In this document: positions 21,296 through 32,685 of the stretch, piece by piece
Layout: every line of letters begins with the position of its first letter
How positions within the stretch are numbered: position 1 is the first letter of the stretch
Assembly (NCBI GenBank): GCA_963422465.1
Contig: OY730172.1
Location: 1,116,001-1,180,000, forward strand
Direction of reading: 5' to 3'
Length of the DNA stretch: 64,000 nt
DNA from: Lichina pygmaea
Taxonomy: Eukaryota > Ascomycota > Lichinomycetes > Lichinales > Lichinaceae
Notes under the pieces: generated by a model
Told to the model about the DNA's origin: nothing
Database searches by the model: none
The model's input: only the letters and a program-made list of their open reading frames with translations
Translations under genes and position numbers: made by a program

Positions 21296-21930
21296 CGTGG
21301 CACCGAGGGATCCGGCGACAACGGCGACCAGAAGCCCAAACGCAAGCGCAAGACCAAGGGGGACGAGTACAACAAGGACGATCCCTTCATCGACGACTCG
21401 GAGATGGTGTGGCAGGAGCAGGCCGCCGCCAGCAAGGACGGCTTCTTCGTCTACGAGGGGCCGTTGATCAAGCCTGGCGAGCGACCAAACGTCGAACGGT
21501 ACGATACGACCGGGCTACTCCTCTCTTTCCCCCTCCCCTTCTCTCCATCTCTCCCTATCCTTCGTTCATGCGCCTCGCCCGCCGCCGTCTCCGGACAACA
21601 TCGCTAACCAGACGCAGAGCCGGCGGTACCGCCAAGCGCGGCCGAGGCCGCGGTCGAGGCGGTGGCACTCGCGGTGGGGCCTCCAACCGCGGCGGCGCTT
21701 CGGGCGCAGGCATCGGCGGCGACAGCTCTGGCGGGACCGGCACAGGCCCCGGTGCGACGGGAACGACAGCAGGTGCCGGTGGCGCGGGAGGCAAGACCGG
21801 AGCCAGAGGCGGCGGCACCGTGCGCAAACCACGCATCACAAAGGCCGAACGCGCGCGCCGGGAGCAGGAGAGCCACGACCGAGAGAAGAACGCGCCGCTG
21901 GCCGCCAAACCGGCATCGTACGTCGGATGA
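19547..21930 (+). CDS. HIR histone-chaperone subunit, Hpc2/ubinuclein-like
   Basis: Exons 19547-21498 and 21618-21930 give 754 residues; the 119-nt intron has a CTAAC branch site 10 nt before CAG. HIR deposits H3-H4 independently of replication. The diagnostic HPC2/HUN domain is encoded near 21360-21490: GDEYNKDDPFIDDSEMVWQE, then AAASKDGFFVYEGPL. The rest is low-complexity Ser/Thr/Pro/Arg-rich sequence with a poly-Pro run (20444-20470) and poly-Gly (21267-21294). Exon 2 encodes an RGRGRG/Gly-rich tail and a basic helix (KPRITKAERARREQE). The start was set at ATG 19547; the frame is open further upstream but only from a TTG. The function rests on the short domain. Confidence 0.85.
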
Positions 21931-22577
21931 GATGCCGGAAGGAAAGACGGCGGCGAGGCGGGGCTTTTGTATAGAACTACCCGAGACCTTTTTTTCCTTT
22001 CTCTCATCCTTTCTTTCTTGCTCCTTTACTTTTGTACTTTTCTGTTCTCTTCTCGTCTTCTTCTCTTCTATCCTCCTGCCTTACCCTGCTCTCTCTGGGC
22101 TCTTTGGGCTTTTTGACGCGAGGGGTGGGTTGGTCGGCGCTCTTTAGTGCGGCCATTTTCCTTCTTCTCTTTCATCTCCTTCTGGGATGGTCGTGTAACA
22201 GCGGTTGTTTTTGGTCTCTGTATCCTCTTTTTTTAACATTTGTCGTCCTTGTTGGCTGCGCTCTCGTTGGCCGAACTCTTGCTGGCTGAGCTCTCTCGAG
22301 GCGGACATGCCTCCGTCTGGACTGCAAGTCTGAGCTGGAATGCGGGCCTGGAAGTCAGCTCTCGTAGCGAAGATGTCTCTGTCTAAGCTGTATGTCCGAG
22401 CTGTATTCTACTGTACGAAGTACTGTATGTTTGTACGTTACGTGCTGTGCCGAGTATGGTACTACCTTTCTCCCGGTCGAGAGAGGGCCGGCTCGTCCAA
22501 CTACTCAGTACTCCAACAGAGTCTCTTCTCATGTCACCACCGTAGAAGTAGTGACTATTCTACAGGTGGCAACCAGC
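21931..22577. other. 3' flank of HPC2-like and upstream region of HNH gene
   Basis: A CT/T-rich 3' flank (21985-22110) grades into DNA with tgtacgaagtactgtatgtttgtacg motifs (about 22410-22445). No gene was supported here. Confidence 0.4.
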
Positions 22578-23726
22578 ATGGAGGAACCCGAGACCTTCGA
22601 TGGGCGGAACTTGTGGGCGCACGATCACGATGGAGAGTTGGTAGGAGGTATGAGATATGGAGGTTTTGCTACAATTTTCATGTCACCATACTGAATGATA
22701 TCTATTGATATAGGAGTCTGGCAGAGTGGATCATCACAAACTCAACGTTCTTTGACACGATTGAGATCATCACCCTGCTCAGATCCGAGTACTCCCTTCA
22801 TCATCGTGATGGCGAGGTTCTAGGTCCAGCAGTCCAGAGAGACAGTCAAACTTTGGCGCCAGGACATTACGTGATTCTCGCCCCAGGTATGTACCGGCAG
22901 TAGCCAGCATCAGTTAAGATTGAAACTGACCTGTTGACGCTAGATGGCTCTCCGTTGGGATTGCCCATCAACGACGAGCCTGTGCACATGCGAGTAATGT
23001 CATGCTTGGCGACACCGCGGGTGTGTGCTCCAGCTCCCGCAGAACCACCAGCCCGCTTCTTGCTCCTGTTGATCAATAGCATCAGAGCAGGATATTTACT
23101 GACATCGTTCGACGCCGGGATAGGCGCTGTGTCATCTCAGGAATACCGGTGTTCGGTAACCGCTTCGCAGGATTTGGAGTAGGGCATATCTTCCCCCGCC
23201 CCTAAGAAAAGGAATGGTTGGCGTGTGGCCTCCGTCGCTGGGCGGCCCGCGATCCAGACGAGCTCCTTGGGACCGACTCCCTCATCGACTCTCCGCGCAA
23301 TGGCTTCCTATTGCAGGCGCATATCCACAGGAAATGGAACTGCCACGAGACAGCAGTGAACCCGGACGTATGTCTTTCTTCCACCTCCGACGTGAGCGTC
23401 TCCACTAAATTTCCTAGGATGGTTACAAGATCTTCGACTTTGCCGGCAACACATGTGGCGTTGATGGGAAGATCCTACATCCCATCTGCAGAAGGCCCGA
23501 TGACCCGGATCGAGTGAGCGACGAGATCTTGCGTTGCCACTTTCGACATGCCGTCCTCTACGACGTGCGAGGGTTTGTCCAGCCGCAGTGGGACTTCGAC
23601 TTTCCGCCTGGGTCTGATGTGATAGGGACTATCCTGCAAGGGCCCGACCCTGCTCGCCGGATGGAGGTTGAGCTCGCCACTCGCCTGGGTCCATGTGTCG
23701 AGTGGAGTGAGATGGAGGTCGACTGA
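22578..23726 (+). pseudogene. Fungal HNH-nuclease-domain gene with a single in-frame stop
   Basis: The model 22578-22647, 22725-22886, 22944-23020, 23086-23367, 23418-23726 keeps frame through four introns (77, 57, 65, 50 nt) and gives exactly 300 codons including stop. It matches the layout of a large fungal HNH (PF13391-like) family: an N-terminal module (PGHYVILAPDGSPLG), then RRRDRRCVISG, VGHIFPR, NGFLLQAHIHRKWN and a C-terminal VDGKILHPICRRPDDPDRVSDEILRCHFR stretch (here cited in pieces). The H...N...H residues are present. TAA at 23203-23205 (after HIFPRP, before EKEW) would cut the protein in the nuclease core. It is a recent pseudogene, a readthrough case or a misjudged splice. Biological role unknown. 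Confidence 0.65.
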
Positions 23727-24043
23727 CGATGCCCATCTCGACCTACCGTGATCATCAAGGGATATACGTAGCTCGTCCAGCTCAATCGGACGCGAGCACC
23801 TGCCCACATCTGTCAAGGACAGTTTGAACCGTTCGATCATCCGGGTCCACGACTCTAGGAAGTTCGCCGCGTACACTAGAGTCGGGGTGCCTCTTTCAGC
23901 CTCCGTCTCCTCTCCCGTCAATCCAACAAAACCACGAGTAATCGATCAATCCACTCTAGCAGAACCATAAAACGTTACGGTACGCACGGTATGTTATCTG
24001 GAAAAAAGAACGCTCACTACTACGAAGCATACTGTACTGTACA
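23727..24043. other. Intergenic, ends at LINE-2 target site
   Basis: No gene was supported. The segment ends with actgtactgtaca (24031-24043), the left copy of the LINE-2 target duplication. Confidence 0.4.
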
Positions 24044-27000
24044 ATCTAGCTTTCGCCCCCACAGAGTGCACCCGTGTCTGCTTCTACGTCAATAAGGCTA
24101 TACACCCAGACAGATGGAGCAGGCAATCCTGACATCGCGACACTGGCGATCCGAACCATGTGCGGGAGTCAGCCGGCCCTGATCCACATCCACAACGTCT
24201 ATAGCCCCTCGCCGCGACACCGAACCGCTCTGGAGACACCAGTTATCGACGAGTTGACGGCAAGGCTCCGGGCAGCCCCCAGCGTCCACCATGTTGTAAC
24301 CGGAGACTTCAATCTACACCACCCGAGCTGGGGAGGCCAGCAGTGCCTCACACAACACGCGGCGGCGGACAGCCTACTCCACACAGCTGCCGCCGCCGGC
24401 CTGCAACTTGCCCTCCCTCCGGGCATGATCACTTGGCGGGCCAGGAACCTGGAGAGCACAATCGACCTCATGTTTGTATCAGCGGCACTCACCCCCCGGA
24501 TCACGGCCTGCGGGGTGGCGGAACACCTAGAGCAGTCATCAGACCACCGGCCAATTCTCACACACCTTGACCTTGCAACTGTTGCCAACCCCCCATGACA
24601 ACGCCAGGCGTGGGCCCGCACAGACCCGGAGAAACTCCGCGCCACCTTTCGCAACACCATCTTGACGATGGACTGGCCCTGGCTCCACTCCGGCTCAGAC
24701 CTGGACACTGCAGCAGAGCTACTGACTAAAGTGGTGCAACAGGCAGTGGAAGACGCCACCCCGTGGGCCCAACCGTCACAGTGGGCGTGCCCCGGGTGGA
24801 CCCAAGAATGCCGCGAGGCCCTGAGATCCACCAAGGCGGTGCGGGGACGCTGGCGCTCCACACGCACAGAGTGGGACTGGGCGGACTACCGATGGAAAGA
24901 ACAGGCCAAGGCACACTGCATTAGAAGGGCCATCACCACTGAGTTCTGGAAGGCAGTCCGTGACACCACCAGTAAACTGGTGGGCCTCTGGTGACTAGCC
25001 AAGTGGGGCTGGCAGGCATCAAACCCCCTGGAATCCCCCCAGTTTCCCCCCCTCCAAGACCCACTGACAGGAGAGCTCCAGACTGAAGCCAGGGAGAAGG
25101 CCACCACACTACAGAGACTCTTTTTCCCAGATCCCCTGCCCGCAGACTTGGCAGATATACAGGACTACTGCTACCCAGAGCCACTGGAGGAAAACCCCAA
25201 CATCACACCAGCCGAGCTCTGAGAGGCAATCTTCAAACCTGCACAGGACAAAGCACCAGGCCCTGATGGCATCCCACACCGTATTCTCTGGCTCCTCTTT
25301 GAGGAAATGGAGGAGTGCTGTTGCGGTCCGTACCGTGCCGTCCTAACCGAGTATAGGATTAAGGGCGAGATGCGGAAGGCGGGTTGGTTCTCGCAGGAGA
25401 GGAGTGTCAAGGAGCGCGAAGGGGTTTGGTGGAACGTGGTGGTGGTGACACCTGATCAATGGCTTCGTACAAAAGGATTGTATTGAAGTAGATCTAGTTG
25501 TCTGGATCACAACATGAGTTGAAGACGATCGTTCCATAGGGGAACTATCGTCGGACTATATAGTGCTGGCCTGTCGAGACAATCGAGATTGTCTCGACAG
25601 TCTCGACGTCGAGACGGGTGAGATTGTCTCGACGGTCCCACCATGTTATGCACCCTGCGTCGAGACTGGTGAGATTGTCTCGATGCTTCATGCATCCTGC
25701 GTCGAGACTGGTGAGATTGTCTCGATGCTTCATGCATCCTGCGTCGAGACTCCCGTGTGTGTCTCGACAGTCACGTGACCCCTTGTTGGTTGGTCACTTG
25801 ACTTCCATGGTGTCCTCTTGCCTGGCCCGCGGCCTGATTGCCTATAAATGAGTGGCTCCCATCCCATGGGTCGTAACAAGTGCCTGCACGAACTCTTCAA
25901 CATGTGTCTGCACCATGGCCACCACCCAGAGTGCTTCCAGAACGCAACAACGGTAGCCCTTCGCAAGCCGGTGAAGCCTGACTACCGGGAACCAAAGGTG
26001 TGGCACCCCATTACTCTCCTCAACACTCTTGGCAAAGCTCTGGAGACAATTGTTGCGTAACAGCTTCACTACATCACCAAGAAGCACAAACTCCTCCCCA
26101 CCACTCAGCATGGGTGCTGTCAACAACGTGACACCACTACAGCACTGGAGCTACTGACAGAGCAGGTCTACACCACCTGGGGGCAGGGCTGTGATAAGGT
26201 GGCCACCCTCCTCAGCCTCAACATGGCCGCAGTGTTCCCCAACATGTCACACAATCAGCTGCTGCACAACCTTCACTGTGACAGCATTCTGTCAGCTCTC
26301 CTCCAGTGGACAACAAGCTTCCTTGCAGAGTGACAGACATCACTGGTGCTAGGCCGGTGGCAAAGCGCCACCCAACAGGTATCCACAGGCATCCTGCAGG
26401 GGTCCCCTGTCTCCCCCATTCTATTCCTGTTCTTTAACAAGGATCTAGTGAACTTCTGCACACACAGCACCAGGAAGGTGTCAGGCATCAGGTTTGTGGA
26501 CAATATCAACATCCTGGTGGTCAGCAAGGACACAGAGAGTAATTGCAGGGCACTGGAGTGGGTGCACCATGGCTGCATGACGTGGGCACACCGCCATGGG
26601 GCCGCTTTCACTCCACACAAATATGAACTCATGCACCTGACCTAATCCCTGAAGTGGTTCAACATGGTGGTGGGAATCAACCTGGAGGGTATTGACAAGG
26701 AGCCACAGCAATCTGTCCGGATCCTCAGGGTCCTCCTGGACTCAAAGCTCTGCTGGGGCCCCCATGTCAAGCGCACTGCAGAGAAGGCAGCGCAACAGAG
26801 CCATGCTCTCACCACAACTGCGGGGTCCACCTGGGGAGCCACCTTCACTAAGGCATGGCTAATTTACAGTGTAGTAGTGCACCCAGCCATCACCTACAGA
26901 GTGACAATCTGGGCACCTACAGAGGGCCTCCTTTAGCCAGCAAACTGTCACTGGATTGGTGACACACTGGAACATCAACAACAGGGCTGCCTCTGGACAG

Positions 27001-28028
27001 TCACCAGCAGCTACAAGGTGACCAGCCAGCAACAGCTGGAAGCTGAAGTGGCAGTCCCACCTCTCCACACACACATCGCATGTTTACAGCCACAGGTGTG
27101 TGCCTGGATGGAGGCCTCCGGGGTACAAGCTGAGATCCAGGAGGCCTGTGCCAGAATCCAGCGTCAGCTTGTCCTGAGGCAAGGCCACCAGCACCACCCT
27201 GGTGTCACTCCGGGCCAGCACCACCAACAGTGGGCCAAAACAACCCTGTGGCCACAAAGAACCATGGAGGACTTGACAGCAAGGCTTGGCATCCCCCTGT
27301 GGTCTGATGGACCACCCCCACCCCCCACTGTCACCACGCTGAACACCCCTCTTCCATGGTCAGTTTGGCAGGTATACCAGCTGGCAGAGCAATGGTGCTG
27401 GGAGCGCTGGCACCAACTGCATGGAAGCCCCCCACCAACAACACAGACACTGGACCTGGACCCCGGAGGCAGAGACAACTGGAAGCCCAGCAAGATGCCA
27501 TACCGGTCAGCCCTCCAGCTACACACTGGCCTGTCAAAGGCGCAGAGTAGTATTCTGACACAGGTCCACACAGGCAAGATTGGACTGGTGGCATTCCTCT
27601 GCAAGCAACAGGTGCCTGGCTTCCCCACACCAGCATGCAGCTGTGGAGCGCTGTGGGAGACAGCCAAACACGTGGTTCGAGACTGCCCACACCTTCTCCA
27701 AGCACAGCGAAGCCTGTATCTAGCAGCTGCCACCACTGACTACCAGGCTTTGACATCCTGACCACAGCCTGCCACCGCCCTCACAGTGTGGATCCTCTGA
27801 CAAGGCATTCTCCCCCAGTTCTCCTGGGCTCAGGAGCAGCTGGAAGCTGGCTGCTAGCCAGCCACCCCCCATGTTCTACAGCATCTTGACAGGATAGTGC
27901 TGGCCAGGCACTGCAGAAGGAGGTTTTTCACCCTAGCAGGCCTAGGGTTTTCCTTGCTTAATTTTCATAGCTGACCCAGCATAGTCTAGATAACTAGCAC
28001 TAGAATGGAGTAGGAATACCAATTACCA
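24044..28028 (+). mobile_element. LINE-2: 5'-truncated, decayed Tad-like non-LTR retrotransposon
   Basis: The 13-bp duplication actgtactgtaca (24031-24043; 28029-28041) bounds the element, whose 3' end is a short repeat accaatt-accaatt-acc. Reading starts inside the apurinic endonuclease domain (GDFNLHHPSWGG near 24305, SDHRPI near 24540). It continues through the linker (24662-25260) and reverse transcriptase (about 25240-26640; GSPVSPILFLFF, catalytic box degraded to FVDN near 26495), and ends with a C-x-C-x8-H-x4-C knuckle (about 27630-27690). Stops and frameshifts are frequent. A solo LTR interrupts the RT at 25319-25878. GC content stays near that of the host. Confidence 0.88.
25319..25878 (-). 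repeat. Solo family B2 LTR inside LINE-2 (560 bp, TSD agtgc)
   Basis: It runs TGTTGCGGTCC to GGTCGTAACA with the 5-bp duplication agtgc at 25314-25318 and 25879-25883. It has the B2-type U3: two perfect 42-bp units, each with TCGAGAC-N10-GTCTCGA. It retains more CpG than the element 4 LTRs. No internal sequence remains, so LTR-LTR recombination removed the element. Confidence 0.92.
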
Positions 28029-28041
28029 ATTACCAACTGTA

Positions 28042-28785
28042 CTGTACATTGTTTTACGTACTGTAGTGTACGGGACATACCTGTTGGAAGGAATACCACG
28101 TGTCCATCTTGCACGTACGCGCATCTGAGCTTCCTGCATGGTCCCCTGCTCTTCAGTACGTACCGGGGGGGGGGGTTGCTTCTGGTTGTGAATATGACTT
28201 GTGCTTGTGCTTGTGCTTGTGCTTCTCTTCAAGGACAACGGAGAGGAGGAAGAGGAAGAAGACGAGGACGATCCATCCATCTGCTCTACATCTTCAATGT
28301 GGGTGTATCATATGAGAAGAACTGGCGTTTGGCCGAGTTGAGACTTGGGAGATTGGGCAGAGTGAAGGGACTGGAGGTTGGGCAGAGTGGAAGAGACTGG
28401 GGATTGGGCAGGGTCGAGAAGACTGGAGATTTGGAACGATGAGAAAGCTGGGGATTGGGGAGGAGTGAAGAGACTGGGCGATTGGAGAGTGACGTTAAAT
28501 TAGAGAATAGACTGGATCTTTCCCCCCCTCCCCTCCCCGCGTCGTTTTTGCGAGGATCAGAAGCGTTGGATAGACCTGCTGCTCTTTCATACCTGTTTCT
28601 GCATAGGGCCTAGCCATCGGCTTTACGGCTCCGTTGCATGGGTCCCTTGATCGTCGTCGTCCAGTCTCCTGGTCACCTTCCAGCGAGTCCCCAAGTCCAT
28701 CGATCTGAACCCTCCCCTCAACCCTCCCCCCCCCCCCCCGCTCAACGGCACGACTCCTGCTCAACGGCACGGCCGCCCTCCGTCC
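28042..28785. other. Intergenic with a G-rich minisatellite
   Basis: Contains tgtacattgttttacgtactgtagtgtacg (about 28035-28070, cited as tacgtac-rich), a (GTGCTT)4 run at 28200-28224, and imperfect ~25-bp units 'agactggggattgggcagag' over 28335-28490. C-runs occur at 28728-28739. No gene was supported. Confidence 0.45.
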
Positions 28786-29601
28786 CTAAGTGAACCGTAT
28801 CCAGCCCTTCCAACTGTTCAACCACGAAGCGAACCATCCACGCCGGGGCACCGCCTGCATCTCGGCCAGCAGATCGTCGTAGTAGTCCGGATTCGAGGCT
28901 GGACGCAGATACGTCTCTGGGAGTGGATACTGTGGCGTTGTTAGATTGTCTTGGTAGGCGATATAGGAGAGGTAGGAGGGATGGGGAAGGGGGGGGGGGG
29001 GGGGGGGGGGGGGAAGTCTTGACTGATGGATTGGTCTAGGGTGCAAGAGACACCTGGTAAATGACCAGAGAACGGCTGCGCCGAGGGAAACGGCACAAGG
29101 CGAGTGCAGAGAACAGTAAACGTTCACCTACCCGCTTCTTAAACCGATCCTCGAGCAACAGGTACAGGGCATTGACCTGCTCCAGCTCCGGGTCCGCACT
29201 CCTCCCTGATCTCGAGTCCTTTACCGCTTCATTCTCGAGGACATTCTTCCCGAGACCCTCTGTTCCCTCAATGCGCGCGCCGTCGACGAGTGGCGATACT
29301 GGCGTTGTCGCCGTCGCCGACGCCGAGGCCGACGCTGCCGGTGCTGGTGCCGATCCGCCCGCACGCGTCACCTCGGACCCTCTTGGACTCCGCGCTCCGT
29401 CTTTGAATCTGCGCTCGATCCGTCGCTGGAGCGCATTCTGGAAAGACGTCTCAGGCCGCAGCAGATCTTTGGGCCATAGCGCAATGGCCCGGAGATGGTG
29501 TCTGTATGCGAGCTGTCGGCACCGCAACAAGAGATGATTGCAGTCAGAGAATGTTGGGTTGGAAGGGCCAGGTGCGAGGGGGAACTCACTGGTTTGGACA
29601 T
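28786..29601 (-). CDS. UQCC2/Cbp6-like complex III assembly factor
   Basis: Exons (minus) are 29601-29590, 29512-29132 and 28929-28786, giving 178 residues. Exon 1 encodes only MSKP. The product has the fungal UQCC2/Cbp6 pattern: YRHHLRAIALWPKDLLRPE, LQRRIERRF, NALYLLLEDRFKKRYPLP, then LRPASNPDYYDDLLAE and a Trp-rich end (GWFASWLNSWKGWIRF). These proteins act in mitochondria in cytochrome b synthesis and complex III assembly. An Ala/Ser/Thr-rich insert of about 65 residues lies in the middle. Intron 2 (28930-29131) contains a run of about 25 G on the + strand, i.e. a long C tract on the transcript, upstream of its CTAAC branch site. Family assignment is from pattern recognition. Confidence 0.78.
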
Positions 29602-30677
29602 TGCTTGGTCGTCTTGGTAGTCGTCTGAACGGAGGCCTGCATTTACCGCTTGCAGTACGTACGGAAGTACGGAGTACGGAGGTAGAAAGTACGTAGCTAC
29701 GGGATGTCCAAGTGTTGCCTATCGTGGTTAGCTTGTCCGGCGACTGATCGCCACTCGTGGTGACGTCTAGCTTCTACTGGTACGAGGCACATTGGCTTGA
29801 CGTCCCTTCTCTCGAGCTCCATACACTAAAATACCTCGTGACTACCATGACCTACTGTCAGGAGCTAGTTTCCCGACCGGGCGCTTAGTCAGCTGGGGTC
29901 GCCTGGCTAGGCAGGCGGGTGCAGCCGCACTTATCTATCGCTAGTACGGAGATGTCGGGCACTAAGCCCAGACATAGTAGTCTTTTGGCTCGGTTCCGCT
30001 CTAGCCTACTCCGTACGGCTGCGCGCGACCCCTACTTTCGCACGATGCTAGTGATGCCCATTGCTGATGGATCGACCGGAGCCACAGTCGATCATGACAT
30101 CCTCAGACGGAGAAAAGTCACACAAAGCTGCTTAGAAGCTCGGAGATGGTTGAGAGGCTTCCATCATCTTCCAAGCCGATTTCAACCGTATGAATCAGGC
30201 AATTGGTATCGATGCCTAAATGCAGGATTGGCTTCCTGAACAGCATGGCGCCTGTCCTCTTACCACTACGGTACATACGTACTCCGTAAAACTTACATAC
30301 TGTACGTACAAAGAGCCCACAGAAGGATCCCTCCCAACTGTGACTTCTGTTCAACTACTTCCGTACCCATAACAATTTTAGATGCCGCTATTTCAGTATC
30401 ACATGACCAAGCCTTGTCAGCCCACGTGACTCCATCCCCTTCATTACATAATACGCCCTAATTTACAATACTCGTACGTCCGCGTGTCGACGTCCGCGTG
30501 TCCACGGCCGGCCAACGAAAGAGGCATAGACGACCGTGACGACTTCGCCTCATCGCTCCCTTCATGACCTCCGATCGATACCCTCTCACGACCTAACCTT
30601 CGCCCTAGACCGCCAGACAGCTTAGATCTCATCTTCTCTCCGCCTTGGTGTTTGGCGTCCAGGACGAGAGGCTCAAG
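29602..30677. other. Intergenic between UQCC2-like and Bsd2-like genes
   Basis: It is a divergent promoter region containing gtacgtacggaagtacggagtacggagg (about 29656-29685, shown only as motif family), a decayed SINE-2 copy (29854-30029) and tacgtactccgtaaaac (about 30286). No gene was supported. Confidence 0.45.
29854..30029 (+). mobile_element. SINE-2 copy (decayed), tRNA-related
   Basis: It aligns over about 175 bp to the reverse complement of 61664-61838. Shared blocks are ggagctagt, cccgaccggg, gcttagtc, ggcaggcgggtgca, atctatcgc, agacatagtagtctt and ccgctctagcctact. The A-box area (gcttagtcagctgg) survives. The B box, intact in the other copy, reads tagtacggaga here. Confidence 0.7.
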
Positions 30678-30952
30678 ATGAGCTCTCAGAGATACGAAAG
30701 AGTGTGTGCCCACCTTCCCCGGAAATTGTCGCAGCCTTTAACGAGCATGACGCCAACAGGTCGCGAACGCCGACGGCGATGCCCCTCCCCTGCCGTCGCG
30801 AGACCGCGACCAGCAGGAGCCCACCCCGTCTTCTCCTCCTCCTTCATTTCGCTCGCGCGACTCGTCCCTAGAGGGCCGACGATCTGTATCCTTCCGGGAC
30901 CCTTTTCTGTCCGATGCCGATCGGGCTCTAGCCGACAGCTTCGACCCGAACA

Positions 30953-30990
<38 letters not shown>

Positions 30991-31943
30991 CGGGGTGCAC
31001 GCGCCCGATCGCAGGGTGGCGATCGAACGTCCAGCTCCGAACATGCCGACACTTCAAGTTCAAACGACGACGGCCACCGCCGGGGTCTGTCGAGGCGCGT
31101 GACCGAGCTGCCCGTCTTCACTAGCCCAGGCCCCGCCACATCCAACGCAGAAGGAACGCAGAGGAGGCTCATGCAGACGCCGAACGACGGCGTCTTCGCC
31201 AACATGAGCGCAAAGCCCGATCGGGGCGAGAAGCTGGAAGACCAGCCACCGGTACGCTCGACTCCTTCCGTTTCCATTGGCCCATACACAGCGATGCTGA
31301 TCCGTCCACGCAGAGCTACGAGCAAGCTGCTGCCGACGCGACCCCTCCGTACTGGGAGACGACGATCATGGCCCCCGGTTTCGGCACGGATGAAGTCTAC
31401 ATCGATGGCCTCCCCGTCGGGTCCTTCTTCTCGTTCGCGTGGAACGGTCTGATCTCGATGTCGTTCCACTTCGTCGGCTTCCTCCTCACATATCTGCTCC
31501 ACACGACACATGCGGCGAAGAACGGCAGCAAGGCCGGGCTGGGTATCTCCCTGGTGCAAACCGGTTTCGCGATGAGGAGTCCGCTGAACGACATCACCAA
31601 CAGCGCCTACCCGGCCCAGTCCACGTACAGCCCACCGCAAGATCCCAACAGCCACGACGTCGGTTCCGTGGCCAAGGACGACTCGACGCTGGCCGCCCTC
31701 AACGCCGTCATGGAGTCGCAGGGGCCCGACGGCGCCAACCCTCAAGGTGACGTACAGTGGACCGTCTTTCACAACGACTACCTCGCCTACATGATGATGA
31801 TCCTCGGCTGGTTCCTCCTCATCCGATCGGTGGGCAGCTACGTCAAGGTGCGTCGGCACGAACAGTTGGTGTTGCAGAGCCCCGACCGCGGACTGGGCGT
31901 AGCCATCGTGGCCGAGGGAGAACGGCCCGAGACTGCCGTATGA
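30678..31943 (+). CDS. Bsd2/Ndfip-type ubiquitin-ligase adaptor membrane protein
   Basis: Exons 30678-30701, 30760-31251 and 31314-31943 give 381 residues. Bsd2 and Ndfip proteins recruit Nedd4-type ligases such as Rsp5 to membrane cargo in the Golgi/endosome route. The N-terminal half is disordered with a poly-Asp run from a (GAC)13 microsatellite (30953-30992). Then come DGVFANMSAKP, a PPSY ligase-binding motif formed across intron 2 (QPP / SYEQAAADATPPYWETT), IDGLPVGSFFSF and three hydrophobic segments (about 31410-31495, 31540-31580, 31775-31835). The last two flank an acidic luminal loop. The first intron uses gtgtgt. The gene is divergent from UQCC2-like. Confidence 0.87.
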
Positions 31944-32493
31944 CGGTGTTCGATCACGTTCGTTCTTGAGTCTCACCGTATACCAAATCTTTCCCTTTTG
32001 CTCGTCGTAGCTTGTGACTGGAGAAGGCCAGCTTAGTTCCTCTCTCTCTCGACCTCCCTACTCTGTGTACGCATGCTCATGGATGTCTTGCTTCCTTCTC
32101 GATCACGAATGACACTTATTCCATCCAACTGATGACCTCGAACACGCCCGCATCCATGTACGAGTGCCCGTCAGGCAAGCGAGCCAGACGGTCGAGGCCT
32201 TGGAGAGCATCGGGGCCTTTCCAAGAGAGGCGCCGCGCGAAAACTGCCTCTGAGCTCGATCGTCATTGCATCAGCGTGCCTTCCCCGTCAACCGAAGCCA
32301 TCACCTGGATTCGGCCAGTGCCAGCCTAAGACGCCCAGCCTCGAGCGAGAAGAAGCATGTCCCCTACCCGCCGTAGCGATGAAGAAGGTCGAGTCGGCAC
32401 GGATGTCGAGTTTCCGACTCGGATGAAGCCGCTGGATGGACGTCATGCAATTGCCTTGCGCGCCAAATGCCAGATCTTCTCAGAGGGCTACAG
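31944..32493. other. 3' flank of Bsd2-like up to the LINE-1 target site
   Basis: No gene was supported; a 65-codon ORF at 32132-32329 has no recognisable feature. The segment ends in agagggctacag (32482-32493), the left copy of the LINE-1 target duplication. Confidence 0.45.
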
Positions 32494-32685
32494 TTTTATT
32501 TTATTTTATTCTTACTCTGATTTGGCTGGTGAGCCATGCAGAACTTCTAGATACATACTTTTTTTCCCAGAAAACCTTTGAAGGAATAAAAACTGAGACT
32601 TGGGTAAGACTAGGGAATTATCTGGGAGAATATGCAGTGTCTGGAGAAAATAAAATCATAGAGATGATAGGTTTTCTGGTAAGAG
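32494..32685 (-). repeat. 3' UTR and tail of LINE-1, separated by element 3
   Basis: It matches the 3' end of the internal LINE-1 fragment (40322-40480): cagtttttattcct, aaaggttttctg, tctgcatggct and taagaat-Caaat/Aaaat repeats. It ends at the aagag duplication made by element 3. Confidence 0.85.

Noticed and set aside
30738-31976. A 412-codon minus-strand ORF over the Bsd2-like gene
   Set aside because: Shadow of the + strand gene, which has introns, PPSY and membrane segments of the family.
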